DNA of 49,047 nucleotides, taken from assembly GCA_009692105.1 (NCBI GenBank), contig SHZS01000007.1, forward strand, positions 1 through 49,047. Reading direction: 5' to 3'. This stretch comes from Gemmatimonadota bacterium. GTDB lineage: Bacteria > Gemmatimonadota > Gemmatimonadetes > Longimicrobiales > Gaopeijiaceae. The notes under the pieces are model-generated. The model had not been told where the DNA came from and ran no database searches. It worked only from the letters and a program-made list of their open reading frames with translations. A program made the translations under genes and the position numbers. Positions 1-7,777 of the stretch are shown one piece after another (the stretch's first letter is position 1; each line of letters starts with the position of its first letter).

Positions 1-1
1 C

Positions 2-619
2 CTCGGGGGCGCGGGCGGGCTCGTCGCTGGTCGCTGGCTCGGGGAGCGGGAAGCCTACACCGATGGGAACGTCGCCCTCCTCCGTTCGGCTGCTCTCCTC
101 GGGGCCCAAGTCGGGCTCACCCTTGCGCGAGCCGTCGGAACCGAGAACTCGCGCGTGCTCACCGCAGGGGGTCTGGCCGGTGCGATCGTCGGGACCGTGG
201 GGGGGAACCGTTTCTTGCGAGAGAAACGGCTCTCGCGAGGGGAGGGGCTCCTCGTGAACACAGGGCATCTCGCCGGTGGCGCCACGGCCCTGGGGCTGAC
301 CTACCTCGTCGTGGCAAAGATCCACGAGCACCCCGTCCTATACCTAACGACGAGCACCGCGGGCGCCCTCCTCGGAGCGGGGCTCGTTCAGCGCACCATT
401 GGGGGAGGCTCGGGGGGATCCCAAAGCGTGAGCAACGGAAGCGCGAGGAACGGATCGGGGAACGAACGGCGGATGGGAATGGGCGGGGCAGTGGTCGAGC
501 TACACGCGGATCACCTCTTCATGGCCGCTGCCGAAGCCCTCGAGGGCCTCCGCACCGGACCCCGAACCCGCCTTCCACGGTCGGCCGTGATCCTTCCCTT
601 CCTGACGATCCGGTTCTAG
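2..619 (+). CDS. Glycine-rich membrane protein, 3' part
   Basis: The reading frame is open to the left edge, so the N-terminus is missing. The visible 205 residues contain several Gly/Ala-rich hydrophobic stretches with GxxxG-like spacing (for example GLAGAIVGTVGGN and TAGALLGAGLV) separated by short charged loops, which looks like a multi-span or glycine-zipper membrane protein. The last 70 or so residues are Ser/Gly/Asn-rich and low in complexity. I do not recognise a named family. The stop codon overlaps the convergent thioesterase stop in a CTAG palindrome. Coding is supported by frame length and hydrophobic periodicity; function is unknown. Confidence 0.55.
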   Translation, partial: LGGAGGLVAGRWLGEREAYTDGNVALLRSAALLGAQVGLTLARAVGTENSRVLTAGGLAGAIVGTVGGNRFLREKRLSRGEGLLVNTGHLAGGATALGLTYLVVAKIHEHPVLYLTTSTAGALLGAGLVQRTIGGGSGGSQSVSNGSARNGSGNERRMGMGGAVVELHADHLFMAAAEALEGLRTGPRTRLPRSAVILPFLTIRF

Positions 620-1113
620 TCCTCCCCCAGCTCCCGAGCAAGGGCGCTGCGCACCTCGCGGCGCCGCTCCCCCTCCCGAAATCGCCTCTTGTCATCTTCC
701 GTATCCAGGCGCAGCCGGGGGACCGGCACGGGACGCCCCTTTTCGTCGATCGCCACGAAGGTCAGGTAACAAGCGTTCGTGTGACGACGATTCCCGGTGA
801 GTAGGTTCTCCGCGTCCACCCGGACTCCTACCTCCATCGAAGTGCGTCCCACGTAGTGCACCTGGGCCATGCAGGTCACGAGCTCGCCCGAGTATATCGG
901 TTCTCGGAAATCCACGCGGTCGATCGAGACCGTGACGCAGTTTTGTCCAGCGTGTCGCATCGCGGCTACCGCCGCGGCCCGGTCCACCATGGAGAGAATC
1001 ACTCCCCCGAAGACGTGGCCGAGGTTGTTCACGTGGTGCGGCATGAGGAGTTCGGAGACGGTCGAGACCGACGCGGACGGAGACCGCGGCTCTCGAGAAG
1101 GATCAGCGACCAT
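616..1113 (-). CDS. Hotdog-fold acyl-CoA thioesterase (YciA-like)
   Basis: 165 residues. It probably hydrolyses acyl-CoA thioesters in the cytoplasm. The motif HHVNNLGHVFGG near residue 26, followed by a Val/Asp-rich helix and the strand pattern VSIDRVDFREPIYSGELV, is typical of the acyl-CoA hydrolase branch of the hotdog superfamily (YciA/BACH). Full single-hotdog length. The C-terminus is rich in Arg and Glu. It converges on the membrane-protein gene with a 4-nt stop overlap. The exact substrate cannot be read from sequence. Confidence 0.88.
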   Translation of the reverse strand: MVADPSREPRSPSASVSTVSELLMPHHVNNLGHVFGGVILSMVDRAAAVAAMRHAGQNCVTVSIDRVDFREPIYSGELVTCMAQVHYVGRTSMEVGVRVDAENLLTGNRRHTNACYLTFVAIDEKGRPVPVPRLRLDTEDDKRRFREGERRREVRSALARELGED

Positions 1114-1152
1114 ATGAGGTTGGTGAGGGTGCCCTCACCTCCGGAACGCTAC

Positions 1153-1830
1153 CTATAGGAGAGCCGGTTCAGGTAACGCATTGCGAAAGGTCAGGAAGAG
1201 GCCAACGGAGAAGGACCGCGGCGCCAGCTCGTATCCGACCATAAAGGCGAAGCGGCCGCCTCCCAAGACAAGGGCGTTCACGGTTGCGTTCACCTCCCAC
1301 CCGGACGCGGCTTCGTCCTCGACGTAAAGGAAGCCGTAGGGTGGGTTGAGGTTGAGGTTGATGTCGGCGGAGTGATCTATGTATCCAACGATGTGCGACT
1401 TCCGGGCGGCACCCGCTCCGAGTCCCACGGCGAGTTCGGGCGTGAGCACCTTCAGCACGTGCAAATTCAACACCAGCCACTCGTCCTCCTCCTCCACGAC
1501 CTGCATCCTGCCTACTTGTTCCTGGTCGAGGGACTCGACGGAGGCCAGGGTCTCGCCCTTGAGGAAGTCTCGGTTGCCCTTGAGGGAGTTGGGATTGAAG
1601 TGGGTATCGGGATAGATCCCCCACCCAATTCCCTGGAAGACATGGAACGCGCCGACGCCTGCAAGGGCGCCGGGAACGACCATCGTATAGCCGACTCCCG
1701 AGTGCATCAGGAACTCGGGCCTTCCGCCCGTCGAGGTCTGTGCGAGTGCGGAAGGAGGGGCAACGAGGCCGGCCGCCACCAGGAGAAGCGCCGCCACCAA
1801 GCGGCGCCCCGGACTCCCCGGCCCCGTCAC
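1153..1830 (-). CDS. Secreted, probable outer-membrane beta-barrel protein
   Basis: 225 residues with a clear Sec signal peptide (RRLVAALLLVAAGLVAPPSALAQ). The mature part has alternating Gly/aromatic/hydrophobic strands and acidic loops, as in small outer-membrane barrels, and ends near aromatic-rich strands (SFSVGLFLTF). No family recognised. The GTG start overlaps the stop of the upstream plug-like lipoprotein (GTGA), so it is the last gene of a three-gene operon. Its last codons lie in a 30-bp sequence that is identical to part of the PduO-type adenosyltransferase gene, read in another frame. The C-terminus may therefore be altered relative to orthologues. Confidence 0.6.
   Translation of the reverse strand: MTGPGSPGRRLVAALLLVAAGLVAPPSALAQTSTGGRPEFLMHSGVGYTMVVPGALAGVGAFHVFQGIGWGIYPDTHFNPNSLKGNRDFLKGETLASVESLDQEQVGRMQVVEEEDEWLVLNLHVLKVLTPELAVGLGAGAARKSHIVGYIDHSADINLNLNPPYGFLYVEDEAASGWEVNATVNALVLGGGRFAFMVGYELAPRSFSVGLFLTFRNALPEPALL
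1158..1187. repeat. 30-bp exact repeat, copy 1
   Basis: Identical over 30 bases to 6988-7017, same orientation, with different flanks on both sides. Copy 2 lies in a conserved part of the PduO-type gene (residues FAMRYLNRLS). Copy 1 forms the last codons of a secreted-protein gene in a different frame. Confidence 0.95.
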
Positions 1831-2354
1831 GGTCCAGGGGCCCCGATGGATACTACGATGGCTGCAGCGACGATCCGCCCCACCGCCCCCACGAGGAAGG
1901 GGAACTGATTCATGGCCTCAGTGCCGGGCATGTAGCGGATCTCACGGATGGGACTGATAGGGATCTGGTGGAGGGATTGGAGGTTACCGAAGAACCTGTC
2001 GTTCTGCAGGACGACCACCTCCGGCGCGGCGAAGAGATTGGCCCGGCTTTCCGACAGGAGCCACAAGGGGCGGAGGCGCTCGACTGCTTGGTAGGCGTCC
2101 GACACCATGATCTCGGCCAGGTCAGCACTCGTGATGACCCGGCTGTTCCGCGCTGGCGTGTTGTTCCCCGCGGATTGCGATCCGGTCGACGCGCATCCAG
2201 CGCCGACCATCCCGAAGCCGAGGGAGGCGACAAAGAGGGTCCGCCAAGCGGATGCGCGTCCCTGGGGGTTCCCCCGTCGCGGGACGGCGCAGGCTGGGCG
2301 GCGAGAAGACGATTCCGGGCAGACGGCGTGGGTCGCTCCATGGTTTTCCGGCAT
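1827..2354 (-). CDS. Lipoprotein with a TonB-plug-like domain
   Basis: 175 residues from an ATG preceded by a strong Shine-Dalgarno (AAGGAGG, 5 nt spacing); the longer open frame upstream is not needed. A signal region (WRTLFVASLGFGMVGAGC) ends in a lipobox-type Cys. The mature domain reads VITSADLAEIMVSDAYQAVERLRPLWL and later VVVLQNDRFFGNLQSLHQIPI, then IREIRYMPGTEAMNQF. This order recalls the plug of TonB receptors (helix, exposed name-strand, VERIEVLRGP-like strand). I infer a stand-alone plug-like fold. The C-terminus (RIVAAAIVVSIGAP) is hydrophobic, unlike the usual Gly-rich end. It lies between the DUF1460-like gene and the secreted-protein gene. Confidence 0.6.
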   Translation of the reverse strand: MPENHGATHAVCPESSSRRPACAVPRRGNPQGRASAWRTLFVASLGFGMVGAGCASTGSQSAGNNTPARNSRVITSADLAEIMVSDAYQAVERLRPLWLLSESRANLFAAPEVVVLQNDRFFGNLQSLHQIPISPIREIRYMPGTEAMNQFPFLVGAVGRIVAAAIVVSIGAPGP

Positions 2355-2556
2355 TCCAGCCTCCTTCCGGATTCCCGTCGCGCTGGTGGTCTCGGGTCTC
2401 CCACGCAAGCGGCAAACTACCTCTGCCCCCCAACCCGCTGCAAGCACTACCACTTGCGTCGTAGATTGGTCCGGCAAGGGCTCCGGGCCGCCTCTTTTGG
2501 ACGACGGCTTGGGGCCGACGATCATTGCTGTGGGTGCCCGGACGGGAAGTGGCGGG

Positions 2557-3618
2557 TTAGTTGCTAGTAGGGGGAGGTAGGGGGCGGGCCACGATGATCC
2601 CGCTCTGGGTGGGGATGCCGAGGATGCGCTCTGCAAGTGGCTGGACGGAGATCTCCACCGAATCCCCGACGAGGGGAGCATTGAGGAGGTGGATTCGCCC
2701 ATTCTGCAGGATGGCGACCCCCGTGTGGGCGACGTCGAGCCCGTCCATGTTGCTCACGGCCGCAATAATGTCACCGGTCCGGAGCTCGTTCTCGATCGCC
2801 GCAATACGGTCCTTGGGGATCACGAAGCGCGGGAACGCCCCGAGCCTACCCTCGGTTGCCCGGATCGCCGTGATCTGCGCCGGATCCTCGCGAAGCTGCC
2901 GGTAGGCTTCGGGGTGCGTGCTCATGTACCGGATGGGCCGTGAGTCCTCCGATCCCCCGAGGTCCCGAGTGACGTCCTCAACCAGACCTTTCGCCTCCGC
3001 GTCACGGATCCATTCGGAGAAGTAGTGGAGCCGGCTCTCATAGCCGGCCGGCACCCCATCGCGATATCGGAGCCGCGTCAGCTCGGTCCGGTAGCGCTCC
3101 CGGAAGAGCTCCCTATTCGCGATCACCCGGACCGGGGCTGCGATGGTGATGCGTGACAGCACCAGCAGATGTTCGACGAGGGTTACGCGGTCGAAGGCTC
3201 GGAGATTCACCACCAACCGCTCAGGGCCTGCGAGCTCCAGGGTTCCCGGTGTATACGGCGAACCGACGAACGTCTCCCCGAGCATGGCGACCACGTCACC
3301 AATCGGGAGGCGGTCGAACCCCCGAGTCTTGGCCCACTCCACGGTTCCGACCGCGATGGCCCAGTCCCTCTCGGTCTCGGAGCGCACAGCGGCGTCCGGC
3401 TCAAGCGGGGGCAATTCCTCGAGGACCGGTCCAACGTAGGTGAACCCGGCGGTCGCGGTGGCGTCCGGGTCCGTGGCCGTGACGTACTGCGGCACGGAGG
3501 CGGGAGTCGCTGCCGCCGCGCCGTCGAGGGCGTCTCCGTCGGGCGATACCTGCCCCTCACAGGCCGCGACGCTTGTGGCCAGCAGGGTGAGCGAGAGGGC
3601 ACGAATAGAACGGTCCAT
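2557..3618 (-). CDS. DUF1460-family lipoprotein lacking its catalytic Cys
   Basis: 353 residues. The chosen ATG lies just before a lipoprotein signal (ALSLTLLATSVAAC). The remainder matches the DUF1460 (NlpC/P60-like amidase) pattern: TFVGSPYTPGTLE, then LVVNLRAFDRVTLVEH, then a DVAHTGVAIL strand carrying the usual His. In the family the nucleophile is a Cys in the DCxTFVE motif; here position 144 is Arg (codon CGC at 3187-3189), one base from TGC. The protein is otherwise full length, so it may be a non-catalytic binder or a recent point mutant. First gene of the operon with the plug-like lipoprotein and the secreted protein. Confidence 0.72.
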   Translation of the reverse strand: MDRSIRALSLTLLATSVAACEGQVSPDGDALDGAAAATPASVPQYVTATDPDATATAGFTYVGPVLEELPPLEPDAAVRSETERDWAIAVGTVEWAKTRGFDRLPIGDVVAMLGETFVGSPYTPGTLELAGPERLVVNLRAFDRVTLVEHLLVLSRITIAAPVRVIANRELFRERYRTELTRLRYRDGVPAGYESRLHYFSEWIRDAEAKGLVEDVTRDLGGSEDSRPIRYMSTHPEAYRQLREDPAQITAIRATEGRLGAFPRFVIPKDRIAAIENELRTGDIIAAVSNMDGLDVAHTGVAILQNGRIHLLNAPLVGDSVEISVQPLAERILGIPTQSGIIVARPLPPPTSN

Positions 3619-3860
3619 CCGTCGAAGGTGGGAGATGCGGCGACGCAGGGGCAAGGGTGCCAGCGACTGGCTGCGCGGCTCCGAGGATTGACGAGTAGCG
3701 GGTGCAGGCCGGTCTTCATGCATCGGGGGTGGCCTCGTCGGAGGGCAGGCGCATCCAAACCGCGGCTTGGGGGTACGGGGGCTGAGCGACAAGTTTTCTT
3801 CTGTCCTGTCCCTACCGGCGGCCTGACGAGCGATCGTGCGGCTACCATAATGGAGGAGCA

Positions 3861-4295
3861 ATGCCATATCCGGAGCAGTTGGTCGCCCCCATGCGGCAAG
3901 AGCTGGTGCGCACGGGCTTTCGGGAGCTGCGCACGGCAGCGGAAGTGGACGAGGTCCTCGGGAGCTCCCCCGAGCCGGTCCTCGTCGTGGTGAACTCGGT
4001 TTGCGGATGTGCCGCCGGCTCGCTTCGCCCGGCCGTGGCGCTTTCGCTCGCTGGCGAGGTCGGCCCCCCTGTGCTCGCGACAGTCTTTGCAGGTCAAGAC
4101 CTAGAGGCGACGGGGAGGGCTCGGGAATACTTCACAGGATATCCCCCCTCGTCCCCCTGCGTGGCGATCGTCAAGGACGGGGAGCTCCTCTGGATGTTGG
4201 AACGCCATCAGATCGAGCGCCGCTCGCCCCAGGTCATCGCCGAGGACTTGTTGAAGGCGTATTTGACTTACTGCGATGCAGCGCCCCGGACCTGA
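3861..4295 (+). CDS. Bacilliredoxin (BrxA/BrxB, YphP/YqiW family)
   Basis: 144 residues, the usual family length. Proteins of this family remove bacillithiol mixed disulfides from oxidised proteins. The active-site motif VNSVCGCAAG (CGC, near residue 50) is present, along with the flanking strand LVVV and the conserved LRPA after it. A strong Shine-Dalgarno (GGAGGAG) precedes the ATG. Divergent from the DUF1460-like gene. Presence of the family hints at bacillithiol or a related thiol, but no bsh genes are in the window. Confidence 0.88.
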   Translation: MPYPEQLVAPMRQELVRTGFRELRTAAEVDEVLGSSPEPVLVVVNSVCGCAAGSLRPAVALSLAGEVGPPVLATVFAGQDLEATGRAREYFTGYPPSSPCVAIVKDGELLWMLERHQIERRSPQVIAEDLLKAYLTYCDAAPRT

Positions 4296-4341
4296 CTTTA
4301 TCCGGCATCCGGACCGATGCGTTCGGATAGAGGAGACGAAA

Positions 4342-4734
4342 GTGAATGAAGAGAAGAGGAGTGCCAATCAGGCCCGGCTCACCAGCTTGATCGAGGAGCT
4401 GGAGACCACGGTGAAGGAGCTCGTCACGCGCGCCAAGCGTGCGGAGGCGGAGCTGCGGGAGCGGTTCCAGAACGAGGAGTCCGACCTGCGGAAGAGGTTG
4501 GACGAGGCCCGCGTCCGGTTCGCGGAGGTGCGGGAAGCCTCCGAGGAAGGTTGGGAGGAGGTCCGAGCCGGGGCGGGAAAGATGTGGACGGACGTGCTTG
4601 ATGCCTGGGAGAGGACTGGGCGGCCCCCCGGCTCCCCGGGCGGGAGTACGGGCGCCGAGCCCCCAGGCCGGAGAGATGGCCGGGGAGCTGTTGGGTCCGA
4701 TCCCGCGGCCGCAACGGCACCTCGGAAGAGCTAG
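4342..4734 (+). CDS. Coiled-coil protein of unknown function
   Basis: 130 residues from a GTG preceded by AGGAGA with 5-nt spacing; a longer frame from 4276 would overlap the bacilliredoxin end and lacks that support. Residues 8-90 are almost wholly heptad-like Glu/Lys/Arg/Leu helix (LIEELETTVKELVTRAKRAEAEL and onward). The C-terminal 40 residues are Pro/Gly/Ser-rich and disordered. No enzyme motif. It follows the bacilliredoxin by 46 nt and may be cotranscribed. Confidence 0.55.
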   Translation: MNEEKRSANQARLTSLIEELETTVKELVTRAKRAEAELRERFQNEESDLRKRLDEARVRFAEVREASEEGWEEVRAGAGKMWTDVLDAWERTGRPPGSPGGSTGAEPPGRRDGRGAVGSDPAAATAPRKS

Positions 4735-4787
4735 CTGTTCCAGATCCGGTCACGCGCCGCTGGTGGCCGGAGGAGGAACCCGTGCGG

Positions 4788-4823
4788 AGACGTTTTTCCG
4801 GAGGGATTCTCGAAAAACCGTCT
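4788..4823. terminator. Hairpin after the coiled-coil gene
   Basis: AGACGTTTTTC at 4788-4798 can pair with GAAAAACCGTCT at 4812-4823 with one bulged base and a 13-nt loop. No T-run follows on either strand, so this is a possible rather than a typical intrinsic terminator. Confidence 0.35.
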
Positions 4824-4958
4824 ACTGGCAGATGGGTCCGCGGGGGGAGAGCGGTTACCCCGAAGCGCCCCCTCTTGCCGGCAAGCCGCGTGCTGTGGGC
4901 TCCTTACCGGTGTGCCGACATGCACAGACCTCAAACTCCTCCCCGGTGTGCGCAGTGG

Positions 4959-4966
4959 TATAAAAT
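4959..4966 (+). promoter_or_regulatory. Possible -10 box
   Basis: TATAAAAT is conspicuous in this GC-rich sequence and sits about 80 bases upstream of the small membrane protein start. No matching -35 was found. Confidence 0.25.
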
Positions 4967-5044
4967 GTGCAGCGCCAGGGTAGAAGAACGGGGCTGATCC
5001 CTGGGGCCATGTGGGCTCGTCGGCATTCTTCAAGGAGTGAGTCC

Positions 5045-5242
5045 GTGCGTCCAAAGTTGTCTGGCTGGTTGGTAGGTGCGGCGGTTCTCACTGCGGTAGC
5101 CCTGCTGGCTCGCTTCCTCCGGTCGTCGTGCTCGGAGATTGGCCGAGGTGAGCCCAGAAGGGTCCTTCCGAAGAGTTCGACCCCGCGTACGTCGGAGTGG
5201 GAGAGCCTTCCTCGGCGCTTGCGCGAGAGGGGGCTGCAGTAG
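5045..5242 (+). CDS. Small single-span membrane protein
   Basis: 65 residues from a GTG with AAGGAG and 8-nt spacing. Residues 5-23 (LSGWLVGAAVLTAVALLARF) form one predicted membrane span, followed by a basic, Ser/Arg-rich tail. No family recognised. The good ribosome binding site and hydrophobic segment are the only coding evidence. Confidence 0.35.
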   Translation: MRPKLSGWLVGAAVLTAVALLARFLRSSCSEIGRGEPRRVLPKSSTPRTSEWESLPRRLRERGLQ

Positions 5243-5308
5243 GGGGATCCCCATCCGGACCGTTCCTAGAACCAGACTTCTGGGGATCAGTGAGGTCGGC
5301 CCCACCGC

Positions 5309-6004
5309 TCAGGCGAAGCGGTTGTCGCCCCGCCCTATACGACGCAGCCACCAGGCGAACCTGCGATCGAGGACCGGGTGGGCTCGTGGCGCGAGGGGCT
5401 CGAACACCCTCTCCGTGAGTTCCCGGGCGCGGATGCGCTCTGCCCGCGATTCCCAGAGGTGTGCGTGGCGAAGCTGATCGAGCGCCTCCACGAGGACCAG
5501 GCGGAGCACTGCTTCCGGCGCCGACACCAGTAGCTCGACGAGGTCGTCGTCCCGTGGTGTTCCGCTCCCCCTCCAGTCGGGGACGGGGAGGGCCTCCCAC
5601 CACGCGAGCGCCCTCCCGGCGGTCGTGATGCCCGGGCCGGCCTCTGATCCGGGTGGACGAGATCCGAGGAACAGCTCTCGCACGGTTTCGTCGGGGACCC
5701 GCAGCTGCAGGTCCCGACTCTCGGCGAGCGCCCCCACCGACATCATCCACCCGTCCCTCTCCGCCAGGTCGTCCAAAAGGATGAGGACCGTGCGCGCCGG
5801 GTGGAGGAATGCGGGGTGATCGGAGGGCATCGCGACCGCTCCAAACTCGCGAGGGCGGGTTGCGGCACGGAGGGCTCGCTCGAGGAGCAGCAGGTCCGAC
5901 GCCGGGACGCCGGCTTCGTGTGCGGCGCGGATGACGCGACCCTCCATCTGCTGCCCCCGCTCGCCCGGTTCCTCCGGGCGGGGCGAGCCTTTCCCCTCGC
6001 TCAA
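5309..6004 (-). CDS. Unknown protein, possibly a degenerate HD-domain relative
   Basis: 231 residues from a TTG that overlaps the stop of the upstream hydrolase (TTGA); an ATG at 5945-5947 is an alternative start. Motifs such as DHPAFLHPARTVLILLDDL, then AERDGWMMSVGALAES, and a C-terminal EPLAPRAHPVLDRRFAWW resemble the all-helical layout of RelA/SpoT-type HD hydrolases, but the metal-binding HD pair is not evident. Last gene of the operon that begins with lgt. Function not assigned. Confidence 0.5.
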   Translation of the reverse strand: MSEGKGSPRPEEPGERGQQMEGRVIRAAHEAGVPASDLLLLERALRAATRPREFGAVAMPSDHPAFLHPARTVLILLDDLAERDGWMMSVGALAESRDLQLRVPDETVRELFLGSRPPGSEAGPGITTAGRALAWWEALPVPDWRGSGTPRDDDLVELLVSAPEAVLRLVLVEALDQLRHAHLWESRAERIRARELTERVFEPLAPRAHPVLDRRFAWWLRRIGRGDNRFA

Positions 6005-6867
6005 GGTGCGACCGATGGAGTGCCTTCGGGGACCAGATACTTCCGGAAGTGACGCCGCGTTGCACTGAGCGCGTGGTCAAGGGCCGGGGTGGTGCCTGAA
6101 AAGAGATGCCGTGTTTCAAACGTGTGTCCTGCTCCCGCGACGATCTCCAGGCGGGCACTCGGGTTCGCGCGAATCAACCGATGGGCATCGTCCACAGCGA
6201 CCGACGTGTCGGCGTCTCCGTGGACCACGAGCCAGGGAGTCTCGAGCTCGGAGGAGGCCCGCTCGATGTCGAGACGGTCGCGGTTGGCCTCGAAATCGTC
6301 GAGGAGGCCTACGTCGAGCGGGAGGTGCTGGCCCGTACGCGGGCTCATCACATGGATGCGTCCGGTCTCGCGCCATTCCTCTTGGGTCTCGGGGCTCCAC
6401 CGGTCGAAGTGCGCGACGGACGCCCAAGTCACCGGGGCGTCCACGGGTGTCCCCTCCCTCGCGGCGTCTCGGGCGGCCAGGACCGCGATCCCCCCTCCTC
6501 GGGAATGGCCGAGCAGCCCGATTCGACGGGTCGGTCGGGGGAGAATCGCCCCGGAGCGAACCTCCGCCAGGACCCGAAGGAGCTCCCCCACCTCGGCACT
6601 GAAGGTGTTCCGAGCAAAGTCCTCCAGCCGGCCGAGGGTCTCTAGGTCCTCCGAGATTCCATTCAAAGAGAAGTTGAAGGAGACGACCGAATGTCCGTCC
6701 CCCGCGAGTGACTCGCAGACTTGGGGGAGGAAGCCCCAGTCCTTGAACCCCTTGAAGCCGTGCACTGCGACTATGGTACTGCGAGGGGGCGGGCCGTCCG
6801 GAATGAGAACGTTCCCTCGGATCGCCCGGTCGCGGTCGAACGGGAGGATGAACGAGCGTTCGATCAC
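6001..6867 (-). CDS. Alpha/beta hydrolase
   Basis: 288 residues. Oxyanion region VAVHGFKGFKDW near residue 35, nucleophile elbow GHSRGGG near 120, acid at DADTSV and His at GAGHTF near 248 give a complete catalytic triad of the dienelactone-hydrolase/peptidase-like serine hydrolases. Cytoplasmic (no signal peptide). Substrate unknown. It sits between the PduO-type gene and the unknown protein and is coupled to the latter by a 4-nt overlap. Confidence 0.85.
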   Translation of the reverse strand: MIERSFILPFDRDRAIRGNVLIPDGPPPRSTIVAVHGFKGFKDWGFLPQVCESLAGDGHSVVSFNFSLNGISEDLETLGRLEDFARNTFSAEVGELLRVLAEVRSGAILPRPTRRIGLLGHSRGGGIAVLAARDAAREGTPVDAPVTWASVAHFDRWSPETQEEWRETGRIHVMSPRTGQHLPLDVGLLDDFEANRDRLDIERASSELETPWLVVHGDADTSVAVDDAHRLIRANPSARLEIVAGAGHTFETRHLFSGTTPALDHALSATRRHFRKYLVPEGTPSVAP

Positions 6868-6903
6868 GACGGCTCGATCCTCATGATCTCGGCGTCCTGC
6901 CGA

Positions 6904-7467
6904 TCACGAACGCGCGTCCTTGACCCACTCGACCTCGGGCGTCCCGGAGGCCAGGTTCTCGAGCCGTGCCAAGACGAAGAGGAGGTCGGAGAGCCGGTTC
7001 AGGTAACGCATTGCGAATAGAGCTCCCGGATCCCCCCCCGACACCAGCGGGAGGAGCGTGCGCTCCGCGCGTCGACACACCGTCCGACAGACGTGGAGTT
7101 CAGCAGCCCCCTGACTCCCGCCCGGGAGGATGAACGCCTTGAGGGGCGGGAGCCGAGCATCCGCCTCGTCCATCCACTCCTCCATTTCGGCCACGCGTCC
7201 TTCGGGTAGGGGGGGCAGCTCGGGGGACTTCCGTCCTTTCCGCGGCGGCGCTGCCAGGTGCGCGCCTAGGGCGAAGAGATCATGCTGAACGGAGGCGAGC
7301 CTACGCCCGGAGGACGCGACCTCGAGGACTCGGAGCGCTAGCCCGAGGCATGCGTTCACCTCGTCCAGGGTTCCGTAAGCCGTGACCCTTGGGTCGTCCT
7401 TCGCGACTCGACCTCCCCCGAAGAGGGAGGTCTCCCCGCTGTCTCCAGTCCGGGTGTATATCTTCAT
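6904..7467 (-). CDS. pduO: Cob(I)alamin adenosyltransferase, PduO type
   Basis: 187 residues. Transfers the adenosyl group of ATP to cob(I)alamin to make adenosylcobalamin. N-terminal KIYTRTGDSGETSLFGG, then RVTAYGTLDEVNA, and C-terminal RYLNRLSDLLFVLAR are the signature stretches of PduO/MMAB trimers, including ATP-contact residues. The ATG start overlaps the stop of the small upstream gene by 4 nt. Copy 2 of the 30-bp repeat lies inside the conserved C-terminal motif, so this is the likely source copy. A B12-dependent methionine synthase occurs later in the window. Confidence 0.93.
   Translation of the reverse strand: MKIYTRTGDSGETSLFGGGRVAKDDPRVTAYGTLDEVNACLGLALRVLEVASSGRRLASVQHDLFALGAHLAAPPRKGRKSPELPPLPEGRVAEMEEWMDEADARLPPLKAFILPGGSQGAAELHVCRTVCRRAERTLLPLVSGGDPGALFAMRYLNRLSDLLFVLARLENLASGTPEVEWVKDARS
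6988..7017. repeat. 30-bp exact repeat, copy 2
   Basis: Identical to 1158-1187. It encodes FAMRYLNRLS on the minus strand, a conserved motif of the adenosyltransferase, so this copy is under protein-level constraint and is probably ancestral. Confidence 0.95.
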
Positions 7468-7739
7468 CCGCCCAGCCGGGTAATCCGCCTCAGCGCCTGG
7501 GCCTTCGCGATGAGGGCGGAGCCCTCCTTGAAGAGGGACGCTTGCTCCTGCGGGGCGGCCTCCTCGTTCGCGCTGAGAAGGTCCCGGATGTCGAGGAGCA
7601 CCTCGAGGCGGATCTGGTCGCGCTGGAACTGGAAATCCAGCCGCGACATCCCCTCCTCATCGTCCTGCTCCTTGGCCTTACCGAACGCTTCCCGGTAGGC
7701 GGATTCGAGGCTGGTAAGGATTCGGTCACGCGTGCGCAT
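7464..7739 (-). CDS. Small helical protein of unknown function
   Basis: 91 residues, nearly all charged amphipathic helix (RILTSLESAYREAFGKAKEQ, then RDQIRLEVLLDIRDLL). No Cys or enzyme motif. ATG start; the stop overlaps the PduO-type gene start by 4 nt, so the two are translated together. Its position suggests a partner or regulator of the neighbouring enzymes, but nothing in the sequence proves this. Confidence 0.6.
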   Translation of the reverse strand: MRTRDRILTSLESAYREAFGKAKEQDDEEGMSRLDFQFQRDQIRLEVLLDIRDLLSANEEAAPQEQASLFKEGSALIAKAQALRRITRLGG

Positions 7740-7777
7740 GGAAGCCCCGCTCCTATGTGTGATCCACCCCGGGTGAG

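Larger units (their letters stand above)
4735..5044. other. Intergenic stretch with a hairpin and an AT-rich box
   Basis: About 310 bases with no convincing gene. It holds a hairpin at 4788-4823 and an isolated TATAAAAT at 4959-4966, a possible -10 element for the small membrane protein downstream. No good -35 hexamer is visible at the expected spacing. Confidence 0.4.

Noticed and set aside
1740-2567. Plus-strand open frame across the plug-like lipoprotein
   Set aside because: Low-complexity Arg/Gly/Pro translation; the minus strand has a signal peptide and strong ribosome binding site.
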